Source: Hyphomonadaceae bacterium UBA5336 (GTDB lineage: Bacteria > Pseudomonadota > Alphaproteobacteria > Caulobacterales > Hyphomonadaceae). Taken from it: a DNA stretch of 17,708 nt. Both the position numbers and the translations under genes were made by a program. Within the stretch, counting starts at the first letter, position 1. Every line of letters starts with the position of its first letter. Below the pieces are notes generated by a model. It did not search any database and had not been told where the DNA came from. It was given only the letters and a program-made list of their open reading frames with translations. The stretch lies in NCBI GenBank assembly GCA_002408125.1, contig DHQO01000028.1, positions 1 to 17,708 on the forward strand, in the 5' to 3' direction. This document shows positions 1 through 8,259 of the stretch, one piece after another.

Positions 1-1
1 G

Positions 2-40
2 GCAAAGCGCGGCTTCAAATACTCCTCCATCGGACGCTAA
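2..40 (+). CDS. Possible 3' end of an upstream gene (partial)
   Basis: Frame 2 reads AKRGFKYSSIGR and then a TAA stop at 38-40. Most third positions are G or C, like the confirmed genes here, so this could be the last 12 codons of a gene entering from the left. Twelve residues are too few to recognise a family or to exclude chance. No strong terminator follows; a weak 5-bp pairing (45-49 with 67-71) is the only candidate. Confidence 0.3.
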   Translation, partial: AKRGFKYSSIGR

Positions 41-370
41 ACCGGGCGGGCCAGACCGTTCTTAGGCCGCCTCATTTGACTGCGACGGCTTCGTTATGGG
101 GCGGTCTCCAGAACAAACCCCGTCTGCGAAAAATCAAAACTGTGCAGTCACAAATATCGGGTCCCGCTGAGATGGCGGCCTGAAGTCCTGTATTTATTGT
201 AATCCGAGGCCTCTAAAGTCTCAAAGTTGAACGCCTTTCCCCAGGCAGGCGAGTGAGCGAGTGGGAATACCTGCTCGCGATGGTGGAATTGGCGTGTTCT
301 GAACTTAGCCGTCGAGAATGCTGCCATCCAGACTGGTATGTTGCTTGCTGAACATGGCGGGAAGGGCGTG

Positions 371-387
371 CCGCCAGTTTGTGGCGG
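371..387 (+). promoter_or_regulatory. Short leader hairpin before the giant gene
   Basis: CCGCCA (371-376) and TGGCGG (382-387) are perfect inverted repeats with a 5-nt loop, ending 22 nt before the AAGGA ribosome binding site. It could be a leader-mRNA stem, but a 6-bp stem in GC-rich DNA can also be chance. No function is claimed. Confidence 0.2.
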
Positions 388-409
388 AGCGCGCGTTGAC
401 CTCAGTTTG

Positions 410-414
410 AAGGA
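410..414 (+). promoter_or_regulatory. Ribosome binding site deciding the start of the giant gene
   Basis: AAGGA ends 7 nt before the ATG at 422. The upstream in-frame ATG at 338 has no comparable purine-rich site. This, together with the composition change, places the start at 422. Confidence 0.7.
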
Positions 415-421
415 ACATGTC

Positions 422-3400
422 ATGACCAGTCTTACGGTCGGAAGCGCGGCGATCATTTCTTACCAGGAAGATAGCGAGGTCGTCTGGTCCATCGTCCTCC
501 TTGAAGACATTGAGGCGGGCACGGAGTTCTCCTTCACGGACAATGGCTGGCTTGCCGCCGGCGGTTTCCGCGTTGGGGAGAGCAGTGGCGTGACATTCAC
601 GGCCGGCCAGGCGCTTACGGCCGGAACGGTCATTACCTTCACCAACACCTCTGCCGTGCTGGCCGGAACCGAGACATCGGTCGGCACCATGACCGGCGAC
701 CCCATCGACCTGTCGGTTGGCGGGTCGAACGGTGAAGACCAGATCTTCATGTATCAGGGCACCTTCAACACCACGACCGGCGAAACCGATCCCGGCTTCC
801 AGTTCATCACCGGCTATCATGCCCGCACCAGCTGGAACGCAGATGCGATCAACAATGAGACCAGCGCGCTGCCGACCGAACTGACCAATTACAGCATCAA
901 CCAGAGCGGTCTCGGACAGAACGACAATGCGGTCTATGTCGGCCCGACCGGCGGGACCCAGGCCCAGCTCTGGGAAGAGTTTCAGGACCCGGGCAACTGG
1001 GTCGGCGGCGGCAATCCGGAAGCCGATCCATATCTGTCGGGCTTCAATGCCCTGTCTGACTTCACCGTCGTCGGCACCGATCCCTACATCTTCACCCCGG
1101 ACAGCCCGCTCTTCGAGGCCAACTCGACCGGCAATGTCATCACCGGCATCTACATCGCCGATGCCGACAGCGACCGCGTGAGCGTGACCCTGACGGTAGA
1201 AGGCACCATCACCCTGGCCCAGACCACGGACCTCAACTTCATCACTGGCGATGGCGTGGACGATTCCACCGTGACCTTCTCCGGCCTGATCGAGGATGTG
1301 AACGCGGCCCTGGACGGCCTGCTCTACACCCCGGCCACCGACGATATCGACGGCGACACGCTGCAGATCATCGTCTCTGACGGCACTGCCGTGATCGCGC
1401 CCGGCGCCTTCCCGGCCAGCGTCGACCTTTCCGAACTCGACGGCACGGACGGCTTTTCGATTGACGGCCTGGCCCAGAACGACCGGCTCGGCTACGACGT
1501 GTCCTATGCTGGCGATATCAATGGCGACGGCATCGACGATATCATCATCGGCGCGCCCTATGCCGATGACGGTGTTCTGATCGATCACGACAGCAATCCC
1601 GAAACGCCCGACATTCAGAAGAATTATGGCGAAGCCTATGTGATCTATGGCACTGATGCCGGCTTCTCCAGCACCATCGATCTGACCGCGCTCGACGGCT
1701 CGAACGGTTTCAGGATCACCAATTTGAACGGCTATCAGGGCGATGAACTCGGCCATGCCGTGTCCAATCTCGGCGACATCAATGGCGACGGCATCAATGA
1801 TTTTGCGGTCGGCTCGTTCAATGCCAACAAGGACGATGGCATGGGCGGCACGACGAATGATGTCGGCAAGACCTGGGTCATTTTCGGCACCGGCAGCGCG
1901 ATGCCGGCGACCTTCGATGTGTCCACCATTGACGGCTCAAACGGCTTTGTCGTCCAGGGCGACCGCGCCGACGACTATTCCGGTCGCGTCATCACCGCCG
2001 GCGGCGATATCAACGGCGACGGTATCGATGATTTCATCATCGCGGCCGACCGCACCGACACGCCCGGCGACAAGGCTGGTGGCGTCTATGTGATCTACGG
2101 CACCGACGAAGGCTTTGACGCCACCATCGACCTGGCCGACATCGAAACCGGCGACGGCAGCGTCGGCACCTATATTTACGGCGCCGCCGCGGGCGACCGC
2201 GCGGGCCGCGACATGCACTCTGCCGGCGATATCAACGGCGACGGCCTTGATGACATCATCATCGGCGCCTACCAGTCGTCCTTCGACGCAGACGGCAATG
2301 AAATTGTCGACCACTATGCCGGCAAGGCCTTCGTGGTCTTCGGACAGGAAGGCGGCCTTGGCGGCACGATGAGCCTGGGCAGCCTGAACGGCTCCAACGG
2401 CTTCTCCATGGATGGTCTCGCGGCCGAGGACATTACCGGGCGTGGTGTGTCTACCGCCGGCGACATCAATGGCGACGGCATTGACGACATCATGATCGGC
2501 GCGCCGCTGGCTGATGCCAATGGGCGGAATTCCGGCGCGGTCTATGTGGTGTACGGCACCACCGAGGGCTTTGCCGCCGACATCGACCTGTCGGCGCTGG
2601 ACGGCACCGACGGCTTCACCATTGTCGGCAACGCCGATGGCTGGATCGGCTACGACCTTGCCAATCTCGGCGACATCAATGGCGACGGGATCGATGACAT
2701 TCTGGTCGGCTCGACCTCGAGCCTGCCGTCCGGCACCCACGACATTCCTCCGGAGGGCAATGCCGGCAACCTGGACGGCGCCTATGTCGTGTTCGGCACC
2801 GATGAGGGTTTCGACGCGACCTTCGATCTGGGCGACATTGATGGCACCAATGGTTTCCAGCTCGGCGATGTGATGCCCGGCGACAGCACCGGCTTTGCAG
2901 TCTCCACCGCCGGCGACCTGAACCATGACGGCATTGCCGACATGATCATCAGCGCCAGTGGTGCCGATCCGAACGGCTCCAATTCCGGCCGCGTCTATGT
3001 GGTGTTCGGCAACGCCAACATCTCCAACTCCTATATCAGCCAGAACCTTGCGATCCAGTTGGAAGCCCCGCCGGTTATCGCCGACATGGACGGTGACACC
3101 GCGACCTTCACCGAAGGTGACGCTTTCACCCTGCTCGACACCGGCACGGCCGTCTCGATCACGGATGCGGAAAGCACCGACTTCGATGGTGGCGTGCTCG
3201 ACATCCAGTATGCGTCCGGCCAGGAATCCGAGGACGGTCTGATTGTCGATACGTCCGGTACGGTTGCCCTGTCGGCTGGCCAGACCGCCGGCAGCGAAGT
3301 GTCCATCAGCGGCACGGTCATCGGTACGATTGTGTCCGGCGAGACCGGCGCGTCGGGCGAAGGCCTGCAATTTGCGCTGAACGCCGATGCTACCCCGGCG

Positions 3401-6400
3401 CTGGTCCAGAGCCTGCTGGGCGCGATCGGCTACACCAACTCGGCTGGCGACACGCCGATTGCCGGCGACCGCACCTTTACCATCACACTCGACGATGGCG
3501 ACGGCGCCGATACCGAGATCTCGACCACGGTCTCCGTGGTTGCCGTGGACACCGCTCCGGTCATCGAAACGACGCCGGCCGCGCAGTCCTTCGCCGTCAA
3601 CTCCACCGACAACTCGATCACGGGCCTGTCCGTCAGCGACGTCGACAGCGACACCGTGACGGTCACGCTGACCGTGGAAGGCACGCTCACCCTGGCTCAG
3701 ACCACCGGCCTCTCCTTCGACGCCGGCGCCGATGGCTCCTCGACCATGACCATCTCCGGCTCGGTTGCCGATGTGAACGCCGCCATCGCGACGCTCACCT
3801 ACACCCCGGCGACCGACGACCGTGACGGCGACACACTGTCTGTTTCCGTCACCGACGGCACCACACCGCTTGCCGACACCGTCTCCATCGCTCTGACCAA
3901 CACCGATCCGGTGGCCCAGGACGATGCCGTGTCTGCTGAGGAGGACGGCCCAGCGCTGATGGGCGATGTGTTCGCCGAGAATGGTAGCGGTGCCGACAGC
4001 GATGCCAATGGCGATACGCTAACCGTCACCGAAGTGAACGGCGAAAGCGGTGATGTGGGCTCGCAGATCGCACTCGCCTCCGGCGCGCTGCTCACGCTGA
4101 ACTCCGACGGCACCTTCATCTATGACCCGAACGGCCAGTTCGAGGATCTCGACGAGACCGAAACCACCACCGACAGCTTCACCTACACTGTGGATGACGG
4201 CTTCGGCGGCACGAGCACGGCTACGGCCACGGTGACCATCAATGGGGCCAATGACGCCCCCATCGTCACCACGCCGGAGGACCAGTCCTTCGCTGTGAAC
4301 TCCAGCGGCCACACGCTGACCGGCTTCTCTGTCTCTGATGTGGATGATGGTCAGGTCACGGTCACGCTGACGGCGGAAGGGGCGATGACGCTCGCCGACA
4401 CCCGGGGGCTCACCTTCACAACCGGTGACGGCACTGATGACACGACGATGACCTTCATGGGCAGCCTGACCAAGGTTAACGCAGCCATCTCTTCGATCGG
4501 CTACACCTCGGCGACGGATGACCGCGATGGCGACACGATCCAGATCGATGTCAATGATGGTGTCGACACGACGACCGAAACCGTCGCCGTCGCCCTCACC
4601 AACACCGACCCGGTGGCCAATGACGATGCGGTCTCTGTCGACGAAACCGGCACGCTGACCGGCGATGTCTTTGCCGACAATGGCAGCAGCGCGGACAGCG
4701 ATGCCAATAATGACACGCTGACGGTCAGCCATGTGAACACTCTCGACAGCAATGTCGACACCCAGATCACGCTGACTTCGGGCGCGCTGCTGACGCTGAA
4801 CTCGGATGGCACTTTCGCCTATGATCCGAATGGCGCCTTCGACACGCTGGCGGCCGGCGAGACCGACACGGACACCTTCACCTATACGGTTTCGGACGGC
4901 TTTGGCGGCTCGGATACCGCCACCGTCACACTGACCATTACCGGTGAGAACGAAGCCCCGGTCGCGCAGGACGATGCGTTGAACGTGGATGAACGTGACA
5001 TGCTGGCCGGCGATGTCCTGGCCGACAATGGCAATGGCGTGGACAGCGATCCGAATGGCGATACGCTGACCATCACGCATGTCAATGGTGTGGAGATTGT
5101 TTCCGGCGCGACCATTACGCTGGCCTCCGGCGCACTGCTCACCATGAACGATGATGGCACGTTCAGCTACGACCCGAACGATGCCTTTGGCGGCCTGGCC
5201 ACGGGCGAGACCGACACCGACAGCTTCACCTACACGATCAGCGATGGTCTTGACGGCACGGACAGTGCCACGGCGACCATCACGATCAATGGCGAGAACG
5301 AAGCGCCTGTCGCCCAGGATGATGCGGCCACGGTTGCCGAATCCGGCGCGGTCAGCGGCGATGTCCTGGCTGACAATGGCAACGGGATCGACGAGGATGC
5401 CAATGGCGACACGCTGACGGTGAGCGAAGTGAATGGTGTCGACACGAATGTCGGCACGCAGATCACGCTGACCTCCGGCGCCCTCCTGACCGTCAACGCC
5501 AACGGCACGTTCGACTATGATCCGAATGGCGCTTTCGATGGCTTGGCTCAGGACGAGAGGGACACCGACAGCTTCAACTACACAATCGACGATGGGCTTG
5601 GCGGTACCGATATCGCCACCGCGACCATCACCATCACAGGTGAGAACGACCTGCCGGTCGCCCAGGACGACGCCTTCACCCTCTCCGAGGATGGCCCGGC
5701 CCTTGCCGGCGATGTCCTGGCCGACAATGGCAGTGGCGTGGACAGCGATCCGAACGGCGACACGCTGACCATCACCCATGTCAACGGTGTGGAGATCGTC
5801 TCCGGTGCGACGATCACGCTGGCGTCCGGCGCGCTGCTCACCATGAATGATGACGGCACGTTCGAGTATGATCCGAACGGCGTGTTCGACAGCCTGCCGG
5901 ACGGTGCGAATGGCGCCGACAGTTTCACCTACACGATGGATGACGGCCTCGGCGGCACCGATACGGCCACGGCAAACATCACCGTGACCGGCGCGAATGA
6001 CGCCCCGCAGGACACGGTGCCCGGCTCGCAGACCTTCCTGGCCAACAGCACCGGCAATGCGATCACCGGCATCAGTGTCTCTGATCCGGACGATACTCAG
6101 CTCCTGGTGACGCTGTCCGTGGAAGGCCGCCTGACCCTTGGCCAGACCACCGGCCTGACCTTCACGCTCGGCGATGGCACCAATGACTCGGCCATGGCCT
6201 TCTCCGGTAGCCAGGCTGCTATCAACGCCGCCCTGGCGGGGCTCACCTACACTCCGGCGAATGGTGACCGCGATGGCGACACGCTCTCGCTGGGAGCCTA
6301 TGATGGCGATGAGACGACGACGCAGACCGTCGCGATCACGCTGGAAAATGCCGGCCCTGTGGCTGGCGACGATGCCTATGCGGCCGACGATGATGCCGCC

Positions 6401-8176
6401 ACGATCACCGGCAATATCATCACCGGTCCGGGCGCGGACAGCGATGCCAACAATGACACGCTGACCGTCACGGAAGTGAACGGCCAGTCGGCCAATGTCG
6501 GGTCGATCATCACGCTCGCTTCGGGGGCGGAACTGACGGTCAATTCCGACGGCTCCTTCACCTTCAACCTGAACGGGGCCTATGAGAGCCTCCCGGAAGG
6601 GTTCCAGGCGGTCGAAACCATCACCTACACGGTGGAAGACGGGTTCGGCGGCAGCGACACGGCGACCCTCGACTTCACCATCAATGGCACCCAGGCCGGC
6701 GATGATGTCGGTACGCTGACGGGCGCAGATGAGGTCTTCTATGGCGGTGTGGGCAATGACACGCTCGACGGTGCCGGCGGTCATGACACGCTCTATGGCG
6801 GCGATGGCAATGACGACCTCACAGGGTCGGCGGGCAATGACATCCTCTATGGCGATGATGGCGATGACTTCCTTGGCGGCGGCGGCGGTGACGACGAAGC
6901 CTATGGTGGGGCAGGCAATGACACGTTGCGCGGCGCGGTTGGTAATGATCGCCTGATCGGCCAGGCCGGCGATGACCTGATCTATGGCGACGATGGCGAT
7001 GATTTCCTCGGCGGTGGCAACGGCAACGACCTGATCTACGGCGGCAATGGCAATGATACCATTCAGGGGTCCGGCGGGGATGACCGTCTGATCGGCCAGA
7101 ACGGAAGCGACACTCTCTATGGTGCTGACGGGAACGACTATATCCGTGGGTCGGCTGATAATGACATCCTCAACGGTGATGCCGGGGATGATGAATTGCG
7201 CGGCGATGGCGGTGATGACCAGCTCTTTGGTGGTAATGGCAACGACTTCCTCTTCGGGGGCACTGGCAACGATGATCTGCAAGGCGCCGACGGTGATGAT
7301 CAGCTCTACGGATTTGTCGGTGACGACCAGATCCTGGGTGGGCTTGGAAACGACTTCGTCGGTGCCGGCTCGGGCAACGATCTGGTCCATGGCGAGGATG
7401 GAAACGATGAGATCCATGGCGCGGACGGCAATGACATGCTGTTCGGTGACGCCGGCGACGATTTCATCGAGGGCAATGACGGCGACGACATAGTTGGCGG
7501 CGGTACCGGTAATGACATGTTGTTCGGTGATGCCGGTGCAGACGACCTGCAGGGCGGCGAAGGCGACGACCTGCTGGGCGGCGGCTCCGGAAACGATACG
7601 CTGCAGGGTGGTGATGGCAATGACGATCTGCGTGGCGGCGGCGGTGATGATGTGCTGGCCGGCCAGGCGGGCGACGATCTTATCACCGGTGCGTCGGGTG
7701 TGGACACTTTCGTTTTCGCCTTCGGCGAGCCGGGCTCAGACATCGTCTTTGACTTCGCGGCGGGAGAAACTGTCCAGCTCGACGGCTTCGGCTATGCCAA
7801 TGTCGGCGAGGCGGCGGCTGATTTCAGCCAGGCCGGAACCGATGTCGTCTTCGTGAAGGGCAACCAGACCGTCACCTTCAAGCATGCCGATCTCGCCGAT
7901 GTGGTGGCGGGTATCGAGCTTGACGGCGGTTCCACTGCGCGCGTCGGCCCGTCCGGAGGCGAGGCTGGCTCAGGTGAGTATTTCGAGTTCACCAAGGTAA
8001 TGCCGACCTCATCTGACAATATGACCGACACCGACCTTCTGGAACTTGGCGACAAGCCTGCCTTCCACGACTTGGATACACACTACACTGTCTTCCATGA
8101 CGGCCTGCCGGTGGACGAGCTTGCCTTCATCAGCCAGTTCGACGTAACCGGCGACGTGGACGGTTTCGACTTCTGA
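422..8176 (+). CDS. Giant secreted FG-GAP/cadherin-like/RTX surface protein (adhesin-type)
   Basis: Predicted 2584-residue acidic protein with no cysteine and no Sec signal peptide, consistent with export by a type I secretion system. Domains by approximate residue: 1-220, an N-terminal beta domain (FSFTDNGW, AGTVITFTN motifs) of the sort seen at the front of large secreted bacterial proteins; 223-327, a cadherin-like repeat; 333-878, seven FG-GAP repeats each with a DxNxDGxxD calcium loop, enough for one integrin-alpha-like propeller; 882-1046, a distinct cadherin-like segment; 1047-2090, three repeats of type A (AVNSTDNSITGLSVSD...) mixed with six of type B (PVAQDDAV...LTLNSDGTF.YDPN); 2107-2430, 36 uninterrupted RTX nonapeptides; 2431-2584, a C-terminal tail ending GDVDGFDF, presumed to hold the secretion signal. 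Its likely role is calcium-dependent adhesion, biofilm matrix or surface-layer function. No enzyme domain is visible. The start at 422 has an AAGGA site; an ATG at 338 is rejected. The transporter is not in the window. The general class is secure; ligand and exact role are unknown. Confidence 0.9.
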   Translation: MTSLTVGSAAIISYQEDSEVVWSIVLLEDIEAGTEFSFTDNGWLAAGGFRVGESSGVTFTAGQALTAGTVITFTNTSAVLAGTETSVGTMTGDPIDLSVGGSNGEDQIFMYQGTFNTTTGETDPGFQFITGYHARTSWNADAINNETSALPTELTNYSINQSGLGQNDNAVYVGPTGGTQAQLWEEFQDPGNWVGGGNPEADPYLSGFNALSDFTVVGTDPYIFTPDSPLFEANSTGNVITGIYIADADSDRVSVTLTVEGTITLAQTTDLNFITGDGVDDSTVTFSGLIEDVNAALDGLLYTPATDDIDGDTLQIIVSDGTAVIAPGAFPASVDLSELDGTDGFSIDGLAQNDRLGYDVSYAGDINGDGIDDIIIGAPYADDGVLIDHDSNPETPDIQKNYGEAYVIYGTDAGFSSTIDLTALDGSNGFRITNLNGYQGDELGHAVSNLGDINGDGINDFAVGSFNANKDDGMGGTTNDVGKTWVIFGTGSAMPATFDVSTIDGSNGFVVQGDRADDYSGRVITAGGDINGDGIDDFIIAADRTDTPGDKAGGVYVIYGTDEGFDATIDLADIETGDGSVGTYIYGAAAGDRAGRDMHSAGDINGDGLDDIIIGAYQSSFDADGNEIVDHYAGKAFVVFGQEGGLGGTMSLGSLNGSNGFSMDGLAAEDITGRGVSTAGDINGDGIDDIMIGAPLADANGRNSGAVYVVYGTTEGFAADIDLSALDGTDGFTIVGNADGWIGYDLANLGDINGDGIDDILVGSTSSLPSGTHDIPPEGNAGNLDGAYVVFGTDEGFDATFDLGDIDGTNGFQLGDVMPGDSTGFAVSTAGDLNHDGIADMIISASGADPNGSNSGRVYVVFGNANISNSYISQNLAIQLEAPPVIADMDGDTATFTEGDAFTLLDTGTAVSITDAESTDFDGGVLDIQYASGQESEDGLIVDTSGTVALSAGQTAGSEVSISGTVIGTIVSGETGASGEGLQFALNADATPALVQSLLGAIGYTNSAGDTPIAGDRTFTITLDDGDGADTEISTTVSVVAVDTAPVIETTPAAQSFAVNSTDNSITGLSVSDVDSDTVTVTLTVEGTLTLAQTTGLSFDAGADGSSTMTISGSVADVNAAIATLTYTPATDDRDGDTLSVSVTDGTTPLADTVSIALTNTDPVAQDDAVSAEEDGPALMGDVFAENGSGADSDANGDTLTVTEVNGESGDVGSQIALASGALLTLNSDGTFIYDPNGQFEDLDETETTTDSFTYTVDDGFGGTSTATATVTINGANDAPIVTTPEDQSFAVNSSGHTLTGFSVSDVDDGQVTVTLTAEGAMTLADTRGLTFTTGDGTDDTTMTFMGSLTKVNAAISSIGYTSATDDRDGDTIQIDVNDGVDTTTETVAVALTNTDPVANDDAVSVDETGTLTGDVFADNGSSADSDANNDTLTVSHVNTLDSNVDTQITLTSGALLTLNSDGTFAYDPNGAFDTLAAGETDTDTFTYTVSDGFGGSDTATVTLTITGENEAPVAQDDALNVDERDMLAGDVLADNGNGVDSDPNGDTLTITHVNGVEIVSGATITLASGALLTMNDDGTFSYDPNDAFGGLATGETDTDSFTYTISDGLDGTDSATATITINGENEAPVAQDDAATVAESGAVSGDVLADNGNGIDEDANGDTLTVSEVNGVDTNVGTQITLTSGALLTVNANGTFDYDPNGAFDGLAQDERDTDSFNYTIDDGLGGTDIATATITITGENDLPVAQDDAFTLSEDGPALAGDVLADNGSGVDSDPNGDTLTITHVNGVEIVSGATITLASGALLTMNDDGTFEYDPNGVFDSLPDGANGADSFTYTMDDGLGGTDTATANITVTGANDAPQDTVPGSQTFLANSTGNAITGISVSDPDDTQLLVTLSVEGRLTLGQTTGLTFTLGDGTNDSAMAFSGSQAAINAALAGLTYTPANGDRDGDTLSLGAYDGDETTTQTVAITLENAGPVAGDDAYAADDDAATITGNIITGPGADSDANNDTLTVTEVNGQSANVGSIITLASGAELTVNSDGSFTFNLNGAYESLPEGFQAVETITYTVEDGFGGSDTATLDFTINGTQAGDDVGTLTGADEVFYGGVGNDTLDGAGGHDTLYGGDGNDDLTGSAGNDILYGDDGDDFLGGGGGDDEAYGGAGNDTLRGAVGNDRLIGQAGDDLIYGDDGDDFLGGGNGNDLIYGGNGNDTIQGSGGDDRLIGQNGSDTLYGADGNDYIRGSADNDILNGDAGDDELRGDGGDDQLFGGNGNDFLFGGTGNDDLQGADGDDQLYGFVGDDQILGGLGNDFVGAGSGNDLVHGEDGNDEIHGADGNDMLFGDAGDDFIEGNDGDDIVGGGTGNDMLFGDAGADDLQGGEGDDLLGGGSGNDTLQGGDGNDDLRGGGGDDVLAGQAGDDLITGASGVDTFVFAFGEPGSDIVFDFAAGETVQLDGFGYANVGEAAADFSQAGTDVVFVKGNQTVTFKHADLADVVAGIELDGGSTARVGPSGGEAGSGEYFEFTKVMPTSSDNMTDTDLLELGDKPAFHDLDTHYTVFHDGLPVDELAFISQFDVTGDVDGFDF
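1418..3055 (+). repeat. Seven FG-GAP (integrin-alpha-like) blade repeats
   Basis: Seven copies of a roughly 70-87 residue unit, each with the core GDINGDGIDD or a close variant. The GD of the core begins at 1511, 1772, 2003, 2225, 2459, 2669 and 2912, so spacings are 87, 77, 74, 78, 70 and 81 codons. Between cores the pattern is roughly YVVYGTDEGF, then IDLSALDGTDGF, then a short strand. The seventh core is diverged (GDLNHDGIAD). In known FG-GAP proteins seven repeats close one beta-propeller and the Asp-rich loops bind calcium; the count here fits exactly. Confidence 0.88.
3559..6690 (+). repeat. Cadherin-like tandem array of two alternating repeat types
   Basis: Two repeat types of about 115 residues each. 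Type A (start motif SFAVNSTDNSITGLSVSD, end ATDDRDGDTL) starts near 3559, 4258 and 6001; a further copy lies before the propeller at about 1090-1400. Type B (PVAQDDAV, GALLTLNSDGTF, DSFTYTVDDGFGG) starts near 3907, 4606, 4957, 5308, 5656 and 6355. The order A-B-A-B-B-B-B-A-B suggests an ancestral A-B pair with later tandem copying of B. These resemble bacterial cadherin/VCBS-like Ig domains, which act as rigid, often calcium-stabilised stalks. Confidence 0.85.
6740..7711 (+). repeat. 36 contiguous RTX calcium-binding nonapeptides
   Basis: Exactly 36 nonapeptides of the form xGGxGxDxL (e.g. YGGDGNDDL), a perfect 27-nt period over 972 nt with no insertion or deletion. This is the hemolysin-type calcium-binding repeat; in known proteins it folds into a parallel beta-roll on meeting extracellular calcium after type I secretion. 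Units 5-9 (6848-6982) and 10-14 (6983-7117) form a longer 45-residue super-repeat, both opening YGDDGDDFL and both closing with an IGQ unit. Confidence 0.95.
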
Positions 8177-8190
8177 TCGGCTGCGACCGG

Positions 8191-8228
8191 AAAAAATCAG
8201 CCGCGGTTCGGACATCGAACCGCGGCTG
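8191..8228 (-). terminator. Intrinsic terminator between convergent genes
   Basis: CAGCCGCGGTTCG (8198-8210), a 5-nt loop, then its exact reverse complement (8216-8228): a perfect GC-rich 13-bp stem. Directly left of it on the plus strand is AAAAAAT (8191-8197), which reads as a T-tract after the stem on the minus strand. This is a textbook rho-independent terminator for the minus-strand methyltransferase operon. It lies 22 nt after the stop of the giant plus-strand gene and may also end that transcript, though the plus-strand side (TTGCATG) has only a weak T-run. Confidence 0.88.
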
Positions 8229-8259
8229 TTGCATGTCTGAGCGGACGTGCGGCGTGCGT

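Larger units (their letters stand above)
41..421. other. Non-coding upstream region of the giant RTX gene
   Basis: About 380 bases with no convincing gene. The middle part (about 120-240) is richer in A/T than the flanking DNA, as expected for a promoter region, but I cannot place a -35/-10 pair with confidence. A short hairpin (ccgcca, 5-nt loop, tggcgg) lies at 371-387, just upstream of the ribosome binding site. In-frame codons from an ATG at 338 also run through this stretch. They include the only cysteine in that reading frame and lack a Shine-Dalgarno sequence, so I treat them as untranslated leader. Confidence 0.5.

Noticed and set aside
338..421. Upstream ATG start for the giant gene
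   Set aside because: No Shine-Dalgarno sequence, it adds the only cysteine and a basic, Pro/Gly-rich stretch unlike the rest, while ATG at 422 has AAGGA at ideal distance.
305..3370. Long minus-strand frames opposite the N-terminal half of the giant gene (483 and 477 codons)
   Set aside because: They mirror the FG-GAP repeats and show only repeated Val/Ile/Ala/Gly-rich translation. No independent start signal or domain.
4019..7417. 1132-codon open frame on the minus strand opposite the giant gene
   Set aside because: It lies wholly antisense to repeats with clear protein-level conservation. It exists because the repetitive GC-rich codons of the plus strand lack stops in that frame; its translation is a low-complexity Val/Ile/Ala-rich shadow with no domain.
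6740..7711. 27-nt periodic DNA as a CRISPR or tandem satellite repeat
   Set aside because: The period is an in-frame nonapeptide RTX coding repeat with degenerate third positions; there are no conserved direct repeats with unique spacers.
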